DNA of 64,000 bases from contig MPNN01000005.1 in assembly GCA_002239045.1 (NCBI GenBank), forward strand, positions 186,001-250,000, in the 5' to 3' direction. The notes under the pieces are model-generated. The model made no database searches. It was not told the DNA's origin and saw only the letters and a list, made by a program, of their open reading frames with translations. Shown here piece by piece: positions 61,165 to 64,000 of the stretch. How positions within the stretch are numbered: position 1 is the stretch's first letter; each line of letters opens with the position of its first letter. The DNA is from SAR202 cluster bacterium bin127 (GTDB lineage: Bacteria; Chloroflexota; Dehalococcoidia; Lucifugimonadales; Lucifugimonadaceae). The position numbers and the translations under genes are program-made.

Positions 61165-62847
61165 ATGACCACAAACTCGCTCCCCAACGTAATCTTCATC
61201 GTCGCCGACCAACTCAAGGCAACGGCGCTCCAAATGTACTCCGAGATCGGCATCCCAACGCCATCTCTCGAACGAATGGCCGAAGAAGGCGTCATGTACC
61301 GCCATGCCGTCACCCCCCACGCCCTCTGCGTTCCCGCCCGCGTCTCCATGATGACCGGACGATACGCCCACTCCACCGGCGCTCGCCGCAACGAAACCCT
61401 CATGCCATCCGGACAACTCCACGCCTTCCGAATCTGGAAAGAACTCGGCTACACCACCGGACTCATCGGCAAGAACCACTGCTTCATCGAGCAAGACGAC
61501 CTCGACCTACTAGACGTCCGCTGCGAAATGTCCCACGGTGGATTGTCCAGAAACAACTACAAAGGCGAAATCGCCGGAAACAAAGGCATGGAGTGGGTCG
61601 TCCCCGAAGACATCATCACCGAAGCCCACTCAACCCGAGCCGACATGCCTGAACAGAGCCGCAGCTTCGGTTACGCCGTCACCGATCACCCCATCGAAGG
61701 CTACTCTAGCGCCGCTCTCACGACCCAAACCAAAGCATTCATCGACCAATTCGGCAGCTCCAAAGACGACCCCAACCGCAAACCATTCGCCCTCCTCCTC
61801 TCATATCCCGACCCGCATCATCCGCTCGAAGCCCCGCGCAAATTCGCCGACATGATCCCGCCGGAAAGTGTCGTAATGCCACCTCAGCGAGACGATGAGT
61901 ACACCGACGGCAATATCCCGACGCGCAACCGCCAGCTCCACGACATGCTCGGCGTCAGCGTCGACGACCCTGAGCACGTCCGCAACGCAATGGCCGTCTA
62001 CATGGCAATGACCCGATTCGTCGACGACGGCATCGGAAAGGTCCTCGACCATCTCGACGAAACCGGCCTACGCGAAAACACCATCGTAGTTTTCACCGCC
62101 GACCATGGCGACTTCAACGGCGAGCACGACATGCTCGGCAAGGGCGGCGTCTTCTACGACTGTCTCACCCGCGTCCCCATGCTCGTCTCATGGCCCGCAG
62201 GCGGCGTCCCATGCGGCGCCGAAGACGACTCCATGGCCAACACCATCGACCTCATGCCAACAATCCTTCAACTCTCCGGCGTCGCAGACTTCAACGCCAA
62301 CCCACCCCGCGAAGACGGTGACGAAATCGCACCGGCCGGACCTCGATTGAATCACGATGTCGGCTCGGATTGGATCACCTCCGAAACCCTCCGCCGCATC
62401 CAAGGCCGACCACTACCAACCGCCACCGATTCACCTCCCCGTTCCGCTGCCTTCAGCGAATACGGCACCGGCGGAACTGCACTCTCCGATGAAGACCTGC
62501 ACCAACTAATGGAGAAAGGCTACGAAGGCCGCAAGCTCCTCATGGAAACCCTCTGGATCCGAGAAGCCGAAGGCCGCCGACGCATGGTCCGAACCAAAGA
62601 CTGGAAATTCGTCACCGACCCCGGCAGCGACGACCTCGATGAACTTTACGACTTAAAAACCGACCCGTGGGAGCTCACCAACGTCGCCAACGACCCCGCA
62701 AACATCCCCGTAATCTCCGAAATGCGCGCCCACCTCATGGAATGGGCCGCCGCCACCGAGGACTACGACCCCGTGCCCCTGCCAACGACCCTCGGCCGAC
62801 TCGTATACATCGCATCCGAAGGCCGATGGGGAACCACACGCGGCTAA
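61165..62847 (+). CDS. Sulfatase-family hydrolase
   Basis: A 560-residue alkaline-phosphatase-superfamily enzyme. The formylglycine site is Cys55 in CVPARVSMMTGR (C-x-P-x-R, with Ala where Ser is commonest). Metal-site residues are Asp15-Gln16 (IVADQ, as in phosphonate monoester hydrolase-like sulfatases) and Asp313-His314 (TADHGD), with His321 and Lys326 following (EHDMLGKGG). No signal peptide is seen, so it should act in the cytosol. It sits between the permease and ATPase genes of a transporter operon, suggesting that it cleaves an imported sulfate (or phosphonate) ester. Confidence 0.9.
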   Translation: MTTNSLPNVIFIVADQLKATALQMYSEIGIPTPSLERMAEEGVMYRHAVTPHALCVPARVSMMTGRYAHSTGARRNETLMPSGQLHAFRIWKELGYTTGLIGKNHCFIEQDDLDLLDVRCEMSHGGLSRNNYKGEIAGNKGMEWVVPEDIITEAHSTRADMPEQSRSFGYAVTDHPIEGYSSAALTTQTKAFIDQFGSSKDDPNRKPFALLLSYPDPHHPLEAPRKFADMIPPESVVMPPQRDDEYTDGNIPTRNRQLHDMLGVSVDDPEHVRNAMAVYMAMTRFVDDGIGKVLDHLDETGLRENTIVVFTADHGDFNGEHDMLGKGGVFYDCLTRVPMLVSWPAGGVPCGAEDDSMANTIDLMPTILQLSGVADFNANPPREDGDEIAPAGPRLNHDVGSDWITSETLRRIQGRPLPTATDSPPRSAAFSEYGTGGTALSDEDLHQLMEKGYEGRKLLMETLWIREAEGRRRMVRTKDWKFVTDPGSDDLDELYDLKTDPWELTNVANDPANIPVISEMRAHLMEWAAATEDYDPVPLPTTLGRLVYIASEGRWGTTRG

Positions 62848-62852
62848 CACAA

Positions 62853-63857
62853 ATGCCCCTCTTAGAAGTCGAAAACCTCAAAACCTATTTCTACGGCGAT
62901 GACACCGTAGTCAAGGCCGTTGACGGTATCAGCTACAACATCGAAGAAGGCGAAACCGTCGCGCTAGTAGGGGAGAGCGGCTGTGGAAAATCCGTCAGCT
63001 CCCTCAGCATACTCGGCCTCATCCCGTCTCCGCCCGGCCGCATCGTCGACGGCGAAGTCCGTTTCCGTGACACCGACCTCCTCCAACTTCAACCATCAGA
63101 CATGCGGCGATATCGCAGTAGACGCATCGCCATGGTCTTCCAAGAACCCATGTCGTCGCTTAACCCCGTCATCAACATCGAGACGCAGCTGACTGAAGGC
63201 ATGATCACCCAACTCGGCCTCACCAACCGCCAAGCCAAAGACCGTGCCCTCGAACTCCTCGAAACCGTCGGAATCTCCGACCCCGAACGACGCCTCGCAC
63301 AGTTCCCTCACGAATTCTCCGGCGGCATGAGACAACGCGTCATGATCGCTATCGCCCTCAGCTGCGAACCCGACCTCATCATCGCCGACGAACCAACAAC
63401 TTCCCTCGACGTCACCATCCAAGCACAGATACTCGACCTCATGCAGACGTTGACCCGCGACCGCGGCATGGCCCTGCTCCTCATAACCCACAACCTCGGC
63501 GTCGTCGCCCGTTACGTCGAGCGTATCAACATCATGTACGCCGGACGCATCATCGAACACGGCTCATCAACCGACATCTTCGAGAAACCATCCCACCCCT
63601 ACACCGTCGGACTCCTCAACTCAATCCCCCGCATCGACCGCGACACCCGCTCCAGCCTCGACCCCATCCCCGGCCAACCCCCAGACCTCGCCCACCTACC
63701 CGACGGCTGCCACTTCGCCGAACGCTGCCGCAACAGAATCGACCGCTGCACCCGCGAATACCCCCAAACCATCCAAGTCGAACCACGCCACACATCCACA
63801 TGCTGGGTAGCCAACGAAATCCACAGCAACTACACCCAACAACCGACCCATGTCTAG
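62853..63857 (+). CDS. ABC transporter ATPase, OppD/DppD type
   Basis: A 334-residue ATPase. Walker A GESGCGKS, Q-loop FQEPMSSLNP, signature FSGGMRQR, Walker B IIADEPTTSLD and H-loop ITHN (Asn after His is unusual but seen), with GCHFAERCRNR at the C-terminus. ATG 62853 begins at the normal N-terminus (MPLLEVENLKTYF), 5 nt after the sulfatase stop. The matching OppF-type ATPase is not in the window and may follow beyond 64000. Confidence 0.94.
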   Translation: MPLLEVENLKTYFYGDDTVVKAVDGISYNIEEGETVALVGESGCGKSVSSLSILGLIPSPPGRIVDGEVRFRDTDLLQLQPSDMRRYRSRRIAMVFQEPMSSLNPVINIETQLTEGMITQLGLTNRQAKDRALELLETVGISDPERRLAQFPHEFSGGMRQRVMIAIALSCEPDLIIADEPTTSLDVTIQAQILDLMQTLTRDRGMALLLITHNLGVVARYVERINIMYAGRIIEHGSSTDIFEKPSHPYTVGLLNSIPRIDRDTRSSLDPIPGQPPDLAHLPDGCHFAERCRNRIDRCTREYPQTIQVEPRHTSTCWVANEIHSNYTQQPTHV

Positions 63858-63871
63858 CGCCGCTTGTCCCC

Positions 63872-63902
63872 GTCATTCCGGCGAAAGCCGGAATCCAGAG
63901 GG
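63872..63902. repeat. Copy of the dispersed palindromic repeat
   Basis: Identical to the 11996 copy over its 31 nt (GTCATTCCGGCGAAAGCCGG, then AATCCAGAGGG). It lies 15 nt after the ATPase stop. Confidence 0.9.
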
Positions 63903-63916
63903 GCTGGGCAGGGTTG

Positions 63917-63955
63917 CCCCCGCTAGCGGGGGAAATGTCCGAAGGACAAAGGGGG
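63917..63955. repeat. CCCCCGC...GCGGGGG/TCCGAAGGACAAAG repeat, copy 2
   Basis: CCCCCGCTAGCGGGGG, AAATG, TCCGAAGGACAAAG and GGGGG: the same composite as at 54596. It is next to the palindromic repeat at 63872. Confidence 0.75.
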
Positions 63956-64000
63956 CGCGCCGCAAAACCCCATCAACCGAAGATCAACGCTCAAATCCAA

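Noticed and set aside
62667-62852. N-terminal extension of the last ATPase gene
   Set aside because: It is the shadow frame of the sulfatase C-terminus; the ATPase N-terminus begins normally at 62853.

Overview
The window looks like chromosomal DNA from an uncultured Chloroflexota heterotroph, probably near the SAR202/Dehalococcoidia lineages. This is inferred from gene content and not tested against a database. The clues are lipoproteins with VPPTATP-type linkers, substrate-binding lipoproteins on long TVVVEKEV-type stalks, many oligopeptide-type ABC transporters, and catabolic enzymes (enolase superfamily, amidohydrolase, S15 hydrolase, TcuA-like flavoprotein).

Layout. 1-3.1 kb: an edge-truncated disordered protein, tRNA-Asn, a metallophosphoesterase, and a VOC/PIN-toxin/DUF7662-like trio. 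3.1-11.8 kb: a TauE/SafE permease, then a co-directional catabolic run (S15 hydrolase, SDR, enolase-superfamily enzyme, TcuA-like flavoprotein), a META-domain lipoprotein and an amidohydrolase. 11.8-14.6 kb: amt-glnK behind a near-perfect four-half-site GlnR-type box, then a RusA-like ORF. 14.6-25.1 kb: tRNA-Trp, tRNA-Leu and tRNA-Cys, an SDR, an ABC importer without ATPases, MTA phosphorylase, tRNA-Leu, tandem cupin paralogues, hicBA and an MBL hydrolase. 25.2-30 kb: an eroded accessory region with four tiny genes (several Cys-rich), a degenerate tRNA, an HNH/methyltransferase-like scrap, a pentapeptide-FRG protein and a truncated gene upstream of it. 30-36.3 kb: a phosphohexomutase and a SAM-cycle set (metK, ahcY, a PfkB kinase, a rhodanese). 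36.5-63.9 kb: three oligopeptide-type ABC systems, one with an embedded sulfatase.

How the genes work together. The transporters and the hydrolase/flavoprotein/enolase genes suggest scavenging of organic solutes. Amt and P-II handle ammonium. MetK, AhcY, MtnP and the PfkB kinase can form the SAM/SAH/MTA salvage loop.

Most notable points: (i) an actinobacterial-style GlnR box in front of amt; (ii) dispersed palindromic repeats translated inside two conserved enzymes; (iii) a three-module transporter duplication in which the middle module lost its permeases, leaving a 39-nt scar; (iv) strong hairpins at four of the five junctions where a binding protein is followed directly by a permease; (v) two interleaved divergent promoters between two transporter systems. 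I did not see a complete system that is clearly new to biology. The DUF7662-like/PIN pair and the FRG locus are the closest candidates.
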